A stretch of DNA of 64,000 nucleotides. Source: Atriophallophorus winterbourni. Lineage: Eukaryota > Platyhelminthes > Trematoda > Plagiorchiida > Microphallidae. The notes under the pieces were generated by a model. The model was given only the letters and a program-made list of their open reading frames with translations. It made no database searches and had not been told where the DNA came from. The translations under genes and the position numbers were made by a program. The first letter of the stretch is position 1, and each line of letters begins with the position of its first letter. The stretch is taken from NCBI GenBank assembly GCA_013407085.1, contig JACCGJ010000231.1:22495-86494 (forward strand). The letters are read 5' to 3'. Of this stretch, positions 45,069-56,564 are shown in pieces.

Positions 45069-46400
45069 GTCAGATATATTTCACTACTTTCTGTGTGCCC
45101 TTTTACGAATCAGTGTGAACTTGTCAAATCATGTCCGGCTGTAACAATCTAACGTTAAAAATCCTCGATGTTTCTTCAATCTCATCGTTCCAGCACTCAG
45201 CTGTGCCCGCCTTTGTAAATATTTTGCATCCTACGGCTGTCAAACTGCCATTCCTGTTCCGTTTGAACTTTGTTTTCTAGGGGAACCGCATGTTGACCAT
45301 GATCAATACAAAAACCATGGTACACAACGCGTGTGTACCAAGTGCTTTACTATGCGGATCATTCACGCAAGACACGAACAGACGCTGAATACTTTCCACC
45401 CATATATCGTCTGTCGTATCTAGAACACAATTCGTGTATGGATGTTAAATTTGCAGTAGTGCATTCTAAAGCTACTCGACAGCGCATAGTCACTCTACCG
45501 TGTGTATGTATGTATGTTGTTGTTTACATGATTGATGTCGGCCATGGATGTACATCACAAACGTATGATTGTTTAATGCTCAACAACGTTTCAAATGATT
45601 AGACAGTTCATCCACGGTATGTTCAAGATGCGATGGATGCTCCTTAAACAATTAGGTTCAGTTCGTGTCGCGTGTATGGTCCCATTTTCGCTTCCCTACA
45701 ATCAAGCATTTAGTGCCCACATGCTGTATAGGATCAGTTTTCTCTCCACGATCAGCTTGCGGTTATCCTTCTGGAGTATCTCAGTCCTGTTTTGCTAATG
45801 GTCGTAGAATCGTTTTTGTCATAATGAGATTTCACCATCTTTTATGTTTGATGATAAAATGAAACACTGTACTTCTCATTCTTCCTATGCATTGTTCTCG
45901 TTTTTGCGAACTCACCCGTGATCCCTGTGTCGACTCTCCACAAAAATCTTAATTTCCAGACAGCAATTTTGCTTGTTTTCTTCTTCTTTGGAATAATGCT
46001 GTTTCCTGCAAACTACCACTAATTTCCATCATGTTTCGAAACATCTCTTCTTTAACCTAATTTGTGAACATGTAGTTACCATACCATCTCATCAGTTACC
46101 ATTGCTATATACGGGGTTAAAAACCAAGAAATCCGACCATTATAAATCGAGACAACCTTCAACTTAGGTCTTGCCAAGTATTAAGACAAACTGTTGCCAC
46201 CTCTTCAATGTGTATTCCAGAACAAAGAATGAACGAAATTTAGTGTTTCAATACAACTTTTTTGCCCCGCATCTTCAAGCCTAATCTGTAGGCGTTTACC
46301 GGCTTTCTGTATTTTTCGATATGTTATCCCATACTGCAATCACAAAGACACATTGAAGTGACACTGCTGAAGTGGAGACTTTTCTGCTGACTTATTGTAG

Positions 46401-46682
46401 CTTCAAGCCGATCAGCTGGCTTTCCACTCTTCTTCGGAGCGAAATTGCGCCACAATTGCAGAACAGTCTACTTCCAAGTCTCCACGCAGAACCGTCTCTA
46501 ATTCCCGCTCGCGTCACCGTGCGCCTGTCGTGGAAGGCTCGGTTCGACGTTCCCGTCGCCAGCGCCTCTGTCCTGACGATCTGTTAATTCCAGCAAGTAG
46601 CGATACGCTATTGCAGGATTTCAAAGTCCAAATCATGAATTCGCTTGGTGTCACTCCAGCGGACCAGCATCTGGTATTGAAT
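46401..46682 (+). pseudogene. USP48 exon 16, second copy
   Basis: No visible difference from 27,879-28,160. Confidence 0.85.
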
Positions 46683-47588
46683 GTGAGCTTGCTAATTATT
46701 TTTCAACCTACACTTCAATTCATTCCGCACATGGCTTATCATAAACCGTCGCACATTTTCATGAATTTATCTTAGCAGAGTTCAAAATCGACTCATATTT
46801 ATCCGGCATCAGTAGTTCCCAATCTCGGTTTGTTTACTATCCAATCCAGAACAGCCTGAGTGATCCAAGTTTGAGCCACGATACCACCAACCATGATGTT
46901 TAGATGCACAGTCATATAGTAAATTCGGACCAAACTTTGGAACGGTTGCAAATAACCAGTAGTTCGTTGTTGCATAGGATATAGCAATAAAACGTTATCA
47001 TAAGAACAGTTTAATCTGCTGAGTTGTCCAATTCATTATTCTAAGCAACACAGCCGAGTTCCTCCCGGAACGTGGATGGAAGAATGAATCGAAACGCATG
47101 ATGTTACCCCCAACCTACGCAGAATCACATTTGCATATCATAGTGAAATCTAGCTTAATGACGAACATTGCTCAAATACCTCTGCTTTCCGTCAAAGTCG
47201 AATTTATGGCACAGTTTCCATGGAGAATCCCCGCAATGCCCGAATGCTGATCAGCAGTGCAGAGTATGCCGAGTACTTAGAAGTGTAAATAGAATTCATA
47301 CCTGATCACCTATCGGTACTCAGGACATTTTTTGCTGCAATGCTTAAGAGAATTCGCGATCGATTTTGCATTTTGACGAGAAATCTTAATCGATTGATAA
47401 AAAGGTCATGGATGTGTGCTTACACGCGTACCTGGTTCAAGGATGCCTCGTGCCACCCTTGGTCAAACGGAAACCTAATGATAAATCCTACGTGGGCATT
47501 CTCATTGCTTTTCACATTAATCACTACACTACATGATAATTTCCTATTCACGATTGTAATGCCTGTTTTGTCGTATCCCCGAAATTAG

Positions 47589-47778
47589 GGCGTGGAACTT
47601 AGCGAACCGAAGAAGACACTTAGCGAGTTAGGGGTACACATTGACAGTCTTTTTTACCTATGGACCGACGCCCAACCTTGGGAAGCCGGAGAGGGAGCTG
47701 TTCGCAAACTTATTGGCAACGGGAAAACAAAAGAAAATGGACTTGATAAAAATAACTCAGCTGCACGCCCGTGCAAAG
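47589..47778 (+). pseudogene. USP48 exon 17, second copy
   Basis: No visible difference from 29,067-29,256. Confidence 0.85.
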
Positions 47779-47856
47779 GTAAGACTGCATTCCCCATACA
47801 ATAGCTACATGCATGTTTATTTTAACGTTTCCTAACATGGATACACTGATTCGCAG

Positions 47857-47876
47857 ACGGGTTCGGTTGGATCTAA
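47857..47876 (+). pseudogene. USP48 exon 18, second copy (tentative)
   Basis: Same acceptor and DGFGWI-stop as the first copy. The sequence beyond the stop differs by a ~13-bp indel. Confidence 0.5.
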
Positions 47877-48257
47877 TCCTCACTTATAAAATCATGAACT
47901 CACAGATGCATCTTGTGAGGCATCTATTTCGCCTCCGGTCAAGTCGTACCACAGACACTGGCATTTGATATTCCACATTCTCACCGGAATGACCGTCGGT
48001 TCTTCTATTCGGTGTGCGTTTGTTTCTTATGGAACTCCATACCGTTAAACGTTGTATAATCATCTAGCGAAAAAGATTTTCTCGATCAAACTGGATATAC
48101 TTATGCGTAGTAATTCCACCCAACATCCCGTTTATATAACTTAATTGAGCAATTGAACACGACATTTATCCTAACTGCTAAACCGTCCATCTTCCTAGTG
48201 CCTCATTTTTGTATATATTTATTGTCCTTGTACGAATATGCTATGGTGTTGTACACC

Positions 48258-48486
48258 GCAGGAATGTGCAATCGTGCAGTACTTCTGTGCTGTGCGGTTA
48301 ACACCGTGCTAAATTGGTTTGCGAAGGGTAGTGAGCTGCATGCTGAAATACAATGGAGTCTCACTACCACTTCTATTTCCTTTCTCATATCTGTCTAGGC
48401 CTGGGCAACCTGACAGTGACTTAGCCCGCGTGCAGTCTCTGACTGTGCGACACTTTGCCTGGATCGGGCTTGTGCCTTCATACCAT
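48258..48486 (+). mobile_element. SINE-like element (copy 2 of 29,704-29,937)
   Basis: Same insertion with the same TATGGTGTTGTACA flanks, so it predates the split of the two copies. Confidence 0.85.
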
Positions 48487-49049
48487 AATATATGGTGTTG
48501 TACAGCTACATGCTTTTTATACCATAAATTCTTGAATCCTAATCCCTTGCTGTCCGCTGCATGCGGCGTGAGCATTTTACATTAAACTTCATCCTCAAAT
48601 GGCTTCATGACGAGGTCAATTCTAATTGTTGGTCGTCATTTTCAAACTGAGTTTAAGTCAGACATCAGCACGAATAAAAGGAGCGGTATTTCGGTTGCCA
48701 AACTGGTTCATTTTTAACAGCCTTCATGCGTGCGTTCGAATTTGAAACAAGGAGTGTGATCGCATTTACGACCATCACTGGTCCAATTAGGATCATGCGA
48801 TCAATCGGAAAATGATTACTTCAAACAAGGTTTGCTGCTCGGGTGACTCCCACGTTATATACGTCACGTTGGTTAAAAATAAACCAAAACAGAAACTCGC
48901 TACTCCTGCTCGATATGGATTTAACTAGCCATATGCGCCTAGTGAATGCGATTGTTGTATGTGTCTGGCTATTTCCCAGTCGTTCAGATTCTGCACTCGC
49001 TTTTCGAACAAGCAATGATGGTCCTGCGCCCTGCACTGGTTTCGGGTAA

Positions 49050-49205
49050 ATTGATTTGTCACTGCTACTGAGCTGCGTGCGGAAATACTGAAGTCTCTTT
49101 ACAATTTCTATTTTCCCTTCTCGTATCTGTCTAGGTCTCGGCAACCGGATAGTGTCTTAGTTCACGTACCGTCCACGACGCTTGTAATTTCATACATACA
49201 TTGAG
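49050..49205 (+). mobile_element. SINE-like element (copy 2 of 30,470-30,613)
   Basis: Collinear with the first copy. Confidence 0.7.
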
Positions 49206-49290
49206 ATAATAGCATGCGTGACTCAAGGCTTGTGCTTTCTGGAAATGTCCAATTTCATTATTGCTAATAGCCGTTCGTAGTCTCATGTTG

Positions 49291-51162
49291 CTAATACTGA
49301 ACGCTTAATAGTATTGAATATATGAAATGTTCCGTTATTGTCCTGTTTATTTTACCGCCATTTGCATCGCAACCAAATTCATGTAAGGGCGACTGGTTCA
49401 GGGTTTGTGAAACTTTCTGAACTCAAACTCTTCCTAAGGAAATTTGAGTTTCACACACTCTTCTCATTTGGGTTTGTTTCTCGAATAAAAATCCGACAAT
49501 CTAATCAGGATAAAAAGTTTGGATATAGAGTCACTTGTATAAGGTTCATACGAATGAATGTAATGAATGGGAGAATGCTAGAGCAACCGTGATTCAGTCT
49601 ATTACGTTCCAAAGTAGCTCAGCGCCTCACAGTCAATAATTCTAATTTGCTATTGTTGCGTCGCCACTGACCTCGCTTTACCCATTTGTTTACAGAACCC
49701 GTTGAAGTTGGTTTCAAAGGAACGCGCCTATTGAATAATTGATCCGTCACATAAATCATCCATGTCTGCTAAACCCATATGTAACTATTTTATGCGCTAC
49801 ACATTTCTCAACACAATACAATGGCGCGAATTTTGATCAGATACAATACACTTGCCCAACATCACAGGCGTTTTTTTATTTTTTTCAATGGTCGACCCAA
49901 GTTTAGTGAAGCGGATTACCTTCGCAGGGAAGCTCTGCAAAATATGGTATGGTTATCAGACAATGAGGATATTTTTTGCCTTGGCACAAAGCACTGACGA
50001 ACGATCAACGTGAAGAATAGATCAAGAAGTCGTTCAACTTTTTCGTGAGCTAGCATAAAGTTGGCATTATGATTTCTCATTTCATAGAGCATACGCGAAA
50101 TTGCATTGGATAGACCTTCTTCTCAATCAAACGCTTATTTAGAGCTTTAGAAAATAGATCCTTAATTGTGTGATAGGGATACGCAAACAATTTGTGGTCG
50201 ACAGCGTAACTCGGAAGTATGCCAATGTCGGAAAATTTGTCAGGTTACAATATTTACTACCACGCGGGAAGAATTTAATATAAGAAATTATCTTTTTATC
50301 AAGTAATTACATTTGCCAGCTTCATCGGATACATTTAGTGCTAGATAGCAGCTGGCTTGCTATTGTTGACAGGCAACACCTTGCATGTGAAATAATATCG
50401 CGATTATGTATTAACGAGGAACTCGCTATAGTTTTCTTTTTTTCTATACCATTTTCACAGGTCTGTCTGATGAAACCTCAAGCAACCTCAATCTCGAGTG
50501 CTCGGCACAATCTTAGAAATAAGCCAGTTATTTCCCAACGGTATGTTAATAGGCACCCACTGGGCATTTAACTGATTAAGCAAGCCGGTGCCACTACTTT
50601 AAGAACCATTAAAATGAGACAGATATCTCGAACATTTGCAAATGATTCAAACTGTTCTCTTTTTAAAATCGGAGCAATTAGTGATCACTCCAAAGAAATG
50701 GAACGTATTCGATGGCGCATGTGTAAACGAACTTAGGGATATCACATACTGAGGCAAAATCGCCTATGAGATAATGTCGCGTAGCGGCACCATCAGTACG
50801 TTCGGAGGACTAGTTAAATTGCGCCTGAAAATGTATCCATGCCTTTTGCGTGTTTAAATCTAACGCACCCTAACCCTAGCACGTCACCTGGTCGATGTTT
50901 AAAAACTGTCTGCCCATAGAATTTACCAGTTATTGGAGTGCTCACATCCCCCTCTTGCGCGTCACAACCAGCTTCTAGCTGTTTGCCGTTATTAGAGTCA
51001 GTAAGATTAGATTCAGTGAGCTTTTAATCAGTGGATACGTGGTAAACAAACATTGATGGGTCTAAAGCATGTCACATATATTTCTAAGGCTTCGGCGCTC
51101 CATCAATCATAATCATGGACGGCATAACTTCCACGGTAACTGTCACTACAATCAAACCCTCA
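49291..51162. other. Unique AT-rich stretch
   Basis: No gene recognised. An R4 repeat lies at 50,925-51,040. A short peptide with RHNLRNKP near 50,500 could be a retroelement crumb, but this is too weak to call. Confidence 0.4.
50925..51040 (+). repeat. Family R4 repeat
   Basis: Contains CTGTTTGCCGTTATTAGA and CAGTAAGATTAGATTCAGTG. An inverted copy at 55,435-55,545 shares both segments; a diverged copy is at 8000-8110. Confidence 0.65.
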
Positions 51163-51253
51163 TCTGTCTAGGCCTGGGCAACCTGACAGTATCTCAGCCC
51201 ACGTGCGGTCTGACTGTGCGGCACTTTACCTGAATCAGACTTGTGCTTTCACA
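51163..51253 (+). mobile_element. SINE-like 3' module
   Basis: Starts at TCTGTCTAGGCCTGGGC, like the target-site-delimited short copy at 57,081. All three hairpins are recognisable. Confidence 0.8.
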
Positions 51254-51834
51254 TCACAAACCCTCGATAGACGGGAAAAGCAGGAATTGAAAAAACTACC
51301 AAATCTTAAAAAAATAAACTCAGCTGAGGTGCCTGAAGCTCGAATGAAAACTGTAATTAATCACGTATTGTGGAGCGAGTAGGGCGACATTTCTCCGTAA
51401 TGGATTGGAATATGTTTGAGATCGATCGTGCACTCAAATTTCTTTCCACTACCAATTTATTAATTTACTCGAGCCACTTCAGATTCTGTCTTCCCCTCAG
51501 CCACGCTCTGTCGTGCTAAATGACACTCAGAACGATGTTTTCCATTCGTCATACATTACTTGACCAGCGACGTCGCTACCAAAAGTTATATCAGGGGTAG
51601 TTGCGTTTCATATCCCACGGCGCTAGATAACTCAGGCGATGATGTGGAAACTCCGATTACCGAAGACGTGTTATTTCTTATTTTTAAGGCTCCATATCCA
51701 TGTAACGAGATTTTCCTTTTCCCTTTAGAATCTGTTCATGAGCCTCAAAAACGAACCTATCTGTCACTGCTGATGATGGAAATTATCAAACACTGCCTTT
51801 ATTTCAAAAGCCCATACTTAAATTTGGACATTTA

Positions 51835-52560
51835 AACACGCGTTACTAAGGATATAACCACCAAAGTGGGTGAAGCAATTTGTAGGCGCAAGCTGTTCAT
51901 TGTTGAATCTTAGTAAATTTTCTGCGAAATTCATAACTTGTATTGAAACTGTATTTGAAAGATGCAAAGCACATGCCCAAAGCTGGTACAATATTGCATC
52001 ATCTCTCCAACGTAGTATTAGTAAAAGTAAAGTTACTGTGGATTAAAACTACATCGTCAGCATAGTCTAAATCGCAAGGCTTTTTATCACAGTCTATATA
52101 AAAGCCAAGTTACGGTAGGTCAGCATTATATGCACCAATTGCAAAATTAAACGAAGATGGTGAAAATGGACTCATCGCTTGCTGGAGGAAGCTGGCTGAC
52201 AAGCTTGTGTACACCTTAACTCTCCAAGAATTCTAGGAATATGAGCCAGAAGTATTTTCATGTACTTCTGCGGGACATCTTTAGGCATGAAAGTACAAGA
52301 TTTCGTTCCCATCAACGAAATCAAAGGTGGCCTTAAAATCAAGAAAGCTCGCTATGGTGAACAATCTATAAGTGCGGTGTTGAGCTGCTTAACAAAAAGA
52401 ATATACGATCGACTCAACCTCTGTTGGGATGGAATCCCGGTTGCTCTTCACGTAGCTGTAATTTCCTATACTGTCAGAGAAAGATTGAAGCCAGGAGCCG
52501 TGCAACGACCGACGGAAGTCTCATTTCCCTGTGCTTAGAGCATAAACTTTCCACATTTAA
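51835..52560 (-). pseudogene. RTE-like reverse-transcriptase fragment, heavily decayed
   Basis: On the minus strand the order is FDF-type motif A, SPFSPSSFNFAIGA (from GCPxSPFLFNFVIDA), LDYADDVVLIHS (YADD at about 52,052-52,066), LWACALHLS (from FGMRLAFSK) and FTHFGGYI. Several stops and shifts lie between. Same clade and motif order as 13,440-14,895. No untranslated ends were identified. Confidence 0.75.
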
Positions 52561-53995
52561 TTTTAAAATAGCTATCGATCTCGATTCATTTTAACACTAG
52601 AAATAGATTCTGTCTCCTTCTACCTGACAAAATATATCACTTGGTCTGCTTTGTAAGACAGCGCCAGCTCTACTAATTCAATGCAGGACCTGATCTTCGC
52701 ATTGCTTGGGGATGAGAAATCAACCGGACAGGGTTTAGGACACGGAATAAATGTGGCTGCAGCTGGCCAGTTAAATTGTTAATGAAAATGTTCGACCTAA
52801 AGAAATAGGAGATGCTTCATTCGGTGATTAAACTGCAATCGTTCTCCGTGGCCTCGCTGATTCAAATATTAATGGAACGTGTAGCGAATTAGATGGATAA
52901 ACTTTCGGACATTATATTCAATACCAAACACCTTCAGTTCTTCATTTTCCAGCCCCCATGATTTTCATATGATCGAATGCTATGCCCGAGTTTATTCCTA
53001 GTAAATCAACCGTAGGCTACATGTGGTACTGCGACATTTCGACTTCATGCATTACAGTAGCAATTACACTTCATTTGTGTTGATATTATCAGATACAGCA
53101 ATTGAAAGAATATCAGACTGTCGCAACAGGTCAGTTGACCATGAACGTACATCACAAGCGCATGATAGTTTCATGCTCCGCAGCTTTTCAAATGACTAAA
53201 CAGTCTGAATAGGTGGTGGCAATCGCTCCCACGCTGCTCACGGCAATAAGCAGTACTCGGTCTATCGGTGTCAGTTTCACGTCAGCAGCGTGATGAACGT
53301 TCAGCAGCTAGGAGTTGTATCTGCTCTTCACCAGCTTGGGCATGAGCCTTCAAAGTGAGCGGTCAAGAGCAAGTTATTCCAGGCACGTAAATTCAACTTC
53401 AAAAGCTCGAATCGCTATCGCCGAAAGAAAAATTATTTTAGTCTAGGGTCGGACAAAGTGCCAAGCAATATGAAGCAAGAAAAGCAAATGCATATAACAA
53501 GCAGCTTGTTTTTGTAGTTTATCTCTGTTACTATTTATTATATAAAATACGATAAACGTTATAATACATAATAAACTTCATTGGCGTAGCTGAATTCGTT
53601 GTCTTAAAACCCGTTACCAGGCATCTACACAATTAACAGAATACTACTACCAAATTCGAGCAATCTCAAGCAGGCAACGAGTGACAAAAACAGAAAGCCA
53701 AAGGACACCTTTTGCTTGTTTTGGAACCATAGAAAAGCGTAACAACACTACTGCGTTGTTCACTCGGCATTTAGCCATAAATGGCGAATTTAAGCAAACG
53801 CTACACCTGCTTTGCGTACACGCTGTGAGATATCGGCCTGGATACAACTGCCAAGGTAAACGAAGCTATCGAGCAGTTATAGATTAACATCAGACAGATT
53901 TTGGAGAGAACCGCTGATCTTGGGTAGCTTTTATAACTGGATAGACGTATAGCCTACCTAGATTTACTTACGTTTTTTTATCTGAAGCGTGTAAT
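52561..53995. other. Intergenic stretch
   Basis: No gene recognised. About 53,145-53,212 matches the right part of the R3 family repeat at 26,880-27,075. Confidence 0.4.
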
Positions 53996-54117
53996 ATTAT
54001 CTATTTCCTTTCTCATATCTTAGGCTTGGGCAACCTGACAGCATCTTAGCCCACATGCAATCTACGACTGTGAGACACTTTGCCTGGAGCGGGCTTGTGC
54101 TTTCATACCATACCATG
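53996..54117 (+). mobile_element. SINE-like 3' module
   Basis: Hairpin 3 is GCCTG-GAG-CGGGC, keeping pairing through a wobble. The (CCATA)n tail abuts the tail end of an inverted copy. Confidence 0.75.
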
Positions 54118-54330
54118 TAACAATTCAAAAGCCTAATCCAGACAACGTGCCGCACAATCATGTACCGTATATGGGCTAAGATACTGACCGGTTACCCAGG
54201 TCTAAAAAGATTTTTAAAAAAAATTGACAGAGATTTCTAAGTGGTTCTACATGCGGCTCATTACCGTTGGCAAATCTTTAACGCGGTGGTACCTGTATAG
54301 TACAGAAGTACTGCACGATTGTACGTCCAG
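54118..54330 (-). mobile_element. SINE-like element, old
   Basis: Minus-strand near full-length copy with many substitutions, arranged tail to tail with 53,996-54,117. Confidence 0.7.
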
Positions 54331-54341
54331 GCAAATGGTTC

Positions 54342-54893
54342 CAAAGGTTGTCATAGCCGGGGGTGGCAGTGGGGATAAGCTCCCACTGTTTATAAAATGC
54401 TGCCATATGGCATGCGTCTCAAATAGCCTCTGATAACCAAGTCCAGCTTCTGGCCTGCACGAGTGGCTCCCCGAGCCCGGCGGAACTGCTTCTACGAACA
54501 GGAGAAGGGGCGAGGGCGAGTGACTGGCGCCTGAAAACCAGTTTGCTTCGGGCAGATGGAGCTCGTTAGCCTGGGAGGGCATTTCATCTAAGGGAAGGAA
54601 AACCCTGATTTTCAACCTCCGCTGCCTTGCGGGATACCCGATCGCGGGAAAGGCTTCGGGAGAAAACCCTGAGGAAAAACCTGGAACAGAGTCTGGTAGA
54701 CCACCTCTTTCTGGCAACTCCCTGCTGCCTTGCAGGTCGCACTTGGTTGTGCAAAGGCTAGAGAAGCTGACTCGAACAAACGCCGAGTGGTGCTGGGGAC
54801 GCCGCTTTGTACCCAAATTCCCAAGAATCTTCTTTGAAGCTGACTCATCCTCCAGGAGGAGATAGTCGCACAAAGTAAAGTAAAATTAAGTAA
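54342..54893 (+). mobile_element. GC-rich non-autonomous retroposon (family G)
   Basis: Second long copy of 1046-1620, with an AAAGTAAAG-type tail. Differences include loss of about 20 bases around the GGTTAGTTGG position of the first copy. Confidence 0.65.
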
Positions 54894-55195
54894 AAGTCAG
54901 CAGGCAAATGGTAGTGATTTGCAGTTATTCGCTACTAACAAAAACCGCGCTAAATTGACTTGCCGCCAAGGCTGTTATGTACACAGGCTGTGGCTGAGTC
55001 CGAGTAAGCAATGTATTCGAAGAACAAGTTATGCAAAGGGACCTTAGCCTCATGTAATGCAACATGCCACAGACCGCCTCAGAAGGTTGAAATACTTATA
55101 CAGTATTAGAACAGATAACTCCCAAATTTCACTGTCGTTGATGTCAATCTTGAACTCGAAGAGAGCATTGTTGATTTTATTGTCATTCTCACAGC

Positions 55196-55275
55196 TGACC
55201 AGGCCTGGGCAACCTGACAGTAGCTTTGCCCACGAGCAGTCTATGGCTGCGGCACCTTGACTGGAGCAACTTTGT
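55196..55275 (+). mobile_element. SINE-like 3' module
   Basis: Starts near hairpin 1. Hairpin 3 is degenerate; (CATC)n-type tail. Confidence 0.7.
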
Positions 55276-55434
55276 CACCGCATCATCATCATTGTTCACC
55301 TCAGCAGCTAACCGCAGCGCTAGGTTGTCGGAAATATTTTGTCAGAGTAAGGTTTAGAAGATCTGCTTAACAGTCGGTTTGAAACCTGCGATGAAATGAC
55401 TGTCAAATAAAACCAGTGGCGCCAATATAACTTA

Positions 55435-55545
55435 TTGTTTAACATAGTGTTTTATCAAGGCTCACTGAACCTAATCTTACTGTCTCCACCTGATGACGGT
55501 AAACAGCCAGAATCCGGTAGTGGAGTGTAATTCCGGGAGGCGTGA
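55435..55545 (-). repeat. Family R4 repeat
   Basis: Inverted relative to 50,925-51,040 with the same two conserved segments. Confidence 0.6.
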
Positions 55546-56032
55546 ACAACACATCACTTTAGTGTTATATCTTTAAAAAACATTAAAACTACAAAAACAA
55601 GTTTCTTGTTAATTTGCAAACTTTCCGTTAGTTTTATTTTTTGTGCTTTCACTCATCCTTTTAACCAGTTTCATGAAGCTTGGCTATTCGCCTGTGCGTC
55701 ATGATGATGATGATTAAGTTAAGTCATCCTAATCGCACAAATATCCGTGAGACCTTTATTTTTTTAAATTACAGTCCTATGGTTGAGGCATACGGCTGAA
55801 AGAGTATCAAAAGAAATTCATTTTATTGAACTATTTTTTCTACCTAAGAGAGTCGACGACCACATGGCTCTTAATAAGCATAATCATTTTGCTGATATTT
55901 AGTCATAACTTAGCAACCAAACATGTTTCCACTACATTTTTACAGACGACGTTAAGTTTTCCAGATCCACTGTTCATCTGTTAAGAAACACCGACTTGGA
56001 CAGTAGGCAGATCAGATAGTGAGTAGCACCGT

Positions 56033-56125
56033 CTTGGCCTGGGCAACCTGACAGTATCTTAGCCCACGTGCAGTCTCTGACTGTGCGGCACTTTGCCTGG
56101 ATCAGTCTTGTGCTTTCATACATAC
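56033..56125 (+). mobile_element. SINE-like 3' module
   Basis: Begins within hairpin 1 (GGCCTGGGCAACC). Close to consensus, (CATA)n tail. Confidence 0.8.
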
Positions 56126-56564
56126 CGTAAATGCACTAAGAGCAGAATCAAAGGTCTGCGGCATAAGTTCCTCCTAACTTACAGAATGCATGAGGCATTT
56201 ATCCATTATATATGGTTGTCAGGTCCCAATTACAATAATCGCAAACTCCATCAAGCACCGATAGTGTTAGGCACTACAAATCGGGAAGCATAAATGATCA
56301 AATCGCATAGTTAACGGCTTTTATGCAACTTCATGTCATTTTGAATTTTTGTTTAGAATAATGCATACTAGCTTAAAAACCACTCTAGAAAAAAGATATC
56401 TTACTGGGTAAAGTGTACAATGTTTGACTATTAGAATGGTTAATGACCCAGCTAAAAGGTAAACCGCGCAATACTTCTGTTGTAGATGTAACGCCGGGGT
56501 AAACTTGTCACCAGAAAATAGCTGCGTTTCAAGACACGTTGGAGTATTACCGGGATTACCTATT
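56126..56564. other. Intergenic stretch
   Basis: Nothing recognised except a short degenerate SINE-like 5' piece near 56,465-56,500. Confidence 0.4.

Larger units (their letters stand above)
33239..47876 (+). pseudogene. USP48 exons 9-18, second copy without catalytic core
   Basis: Exons 33,239-33,482 (broken), 37,188-37,276, 37,498-37,811, 38,975-39,131, 40,938-41,431, 42,767-42,974, 44,673-45,068, 46,401-46,682, 47,589-47,778 and 47,857-47,876. Splice sites and phases are kept from the second exon on, so DUSP domains and the ubiquitin-like domain would be readable, but Cys box, zinc ribbon and His box are absent. The first exon is interrupted by 703 unrelated bases and loses the YR end of the catalytic fold. 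Most likely the other allele of the same gene in a separately assembled contig. If real, it is a truncated paralogue without protease activity. Confidence 0.8.
32499..49290 (+). repeat. Second copy of 16,338-30,710
   Basis: Collinear, same orientation, with blocks of identity alternating with blocks of several percent divergence and indels. Offsets: 17,676 for 23.3-26.0 kb and 18,522 for 26.05-29.3 kb. It starts in intron 8 of USP48 and ends in the 3' flank. Probably the alternate haplotype joined in tandem; a real duplication is not excluded. Confidence 0.9.
54896..56032. other. Intergenic stretch
   Basis: A SINE-like fragment (55,196-55,275), an inverted R4 repeat (55,435-55,545) and an ATG-repeat tail near 55,700-55,713. 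No gene recognised. Confidence 0.5.

Noticed and set aside
33239..47876. Second functional USP48 paralogue
   Set aside because: Lacks the catalytic core, its first exon is broken, it shares kilobase blocks without differences, and it sits across a fixed-size gap. An allelic contig explains it better, though read data must decide.
50460..50480. Hammerhead-like CTGATGA core
   Set aside because: No matching GAAA arm and stems around it; also absent from the SINE-like consensus.
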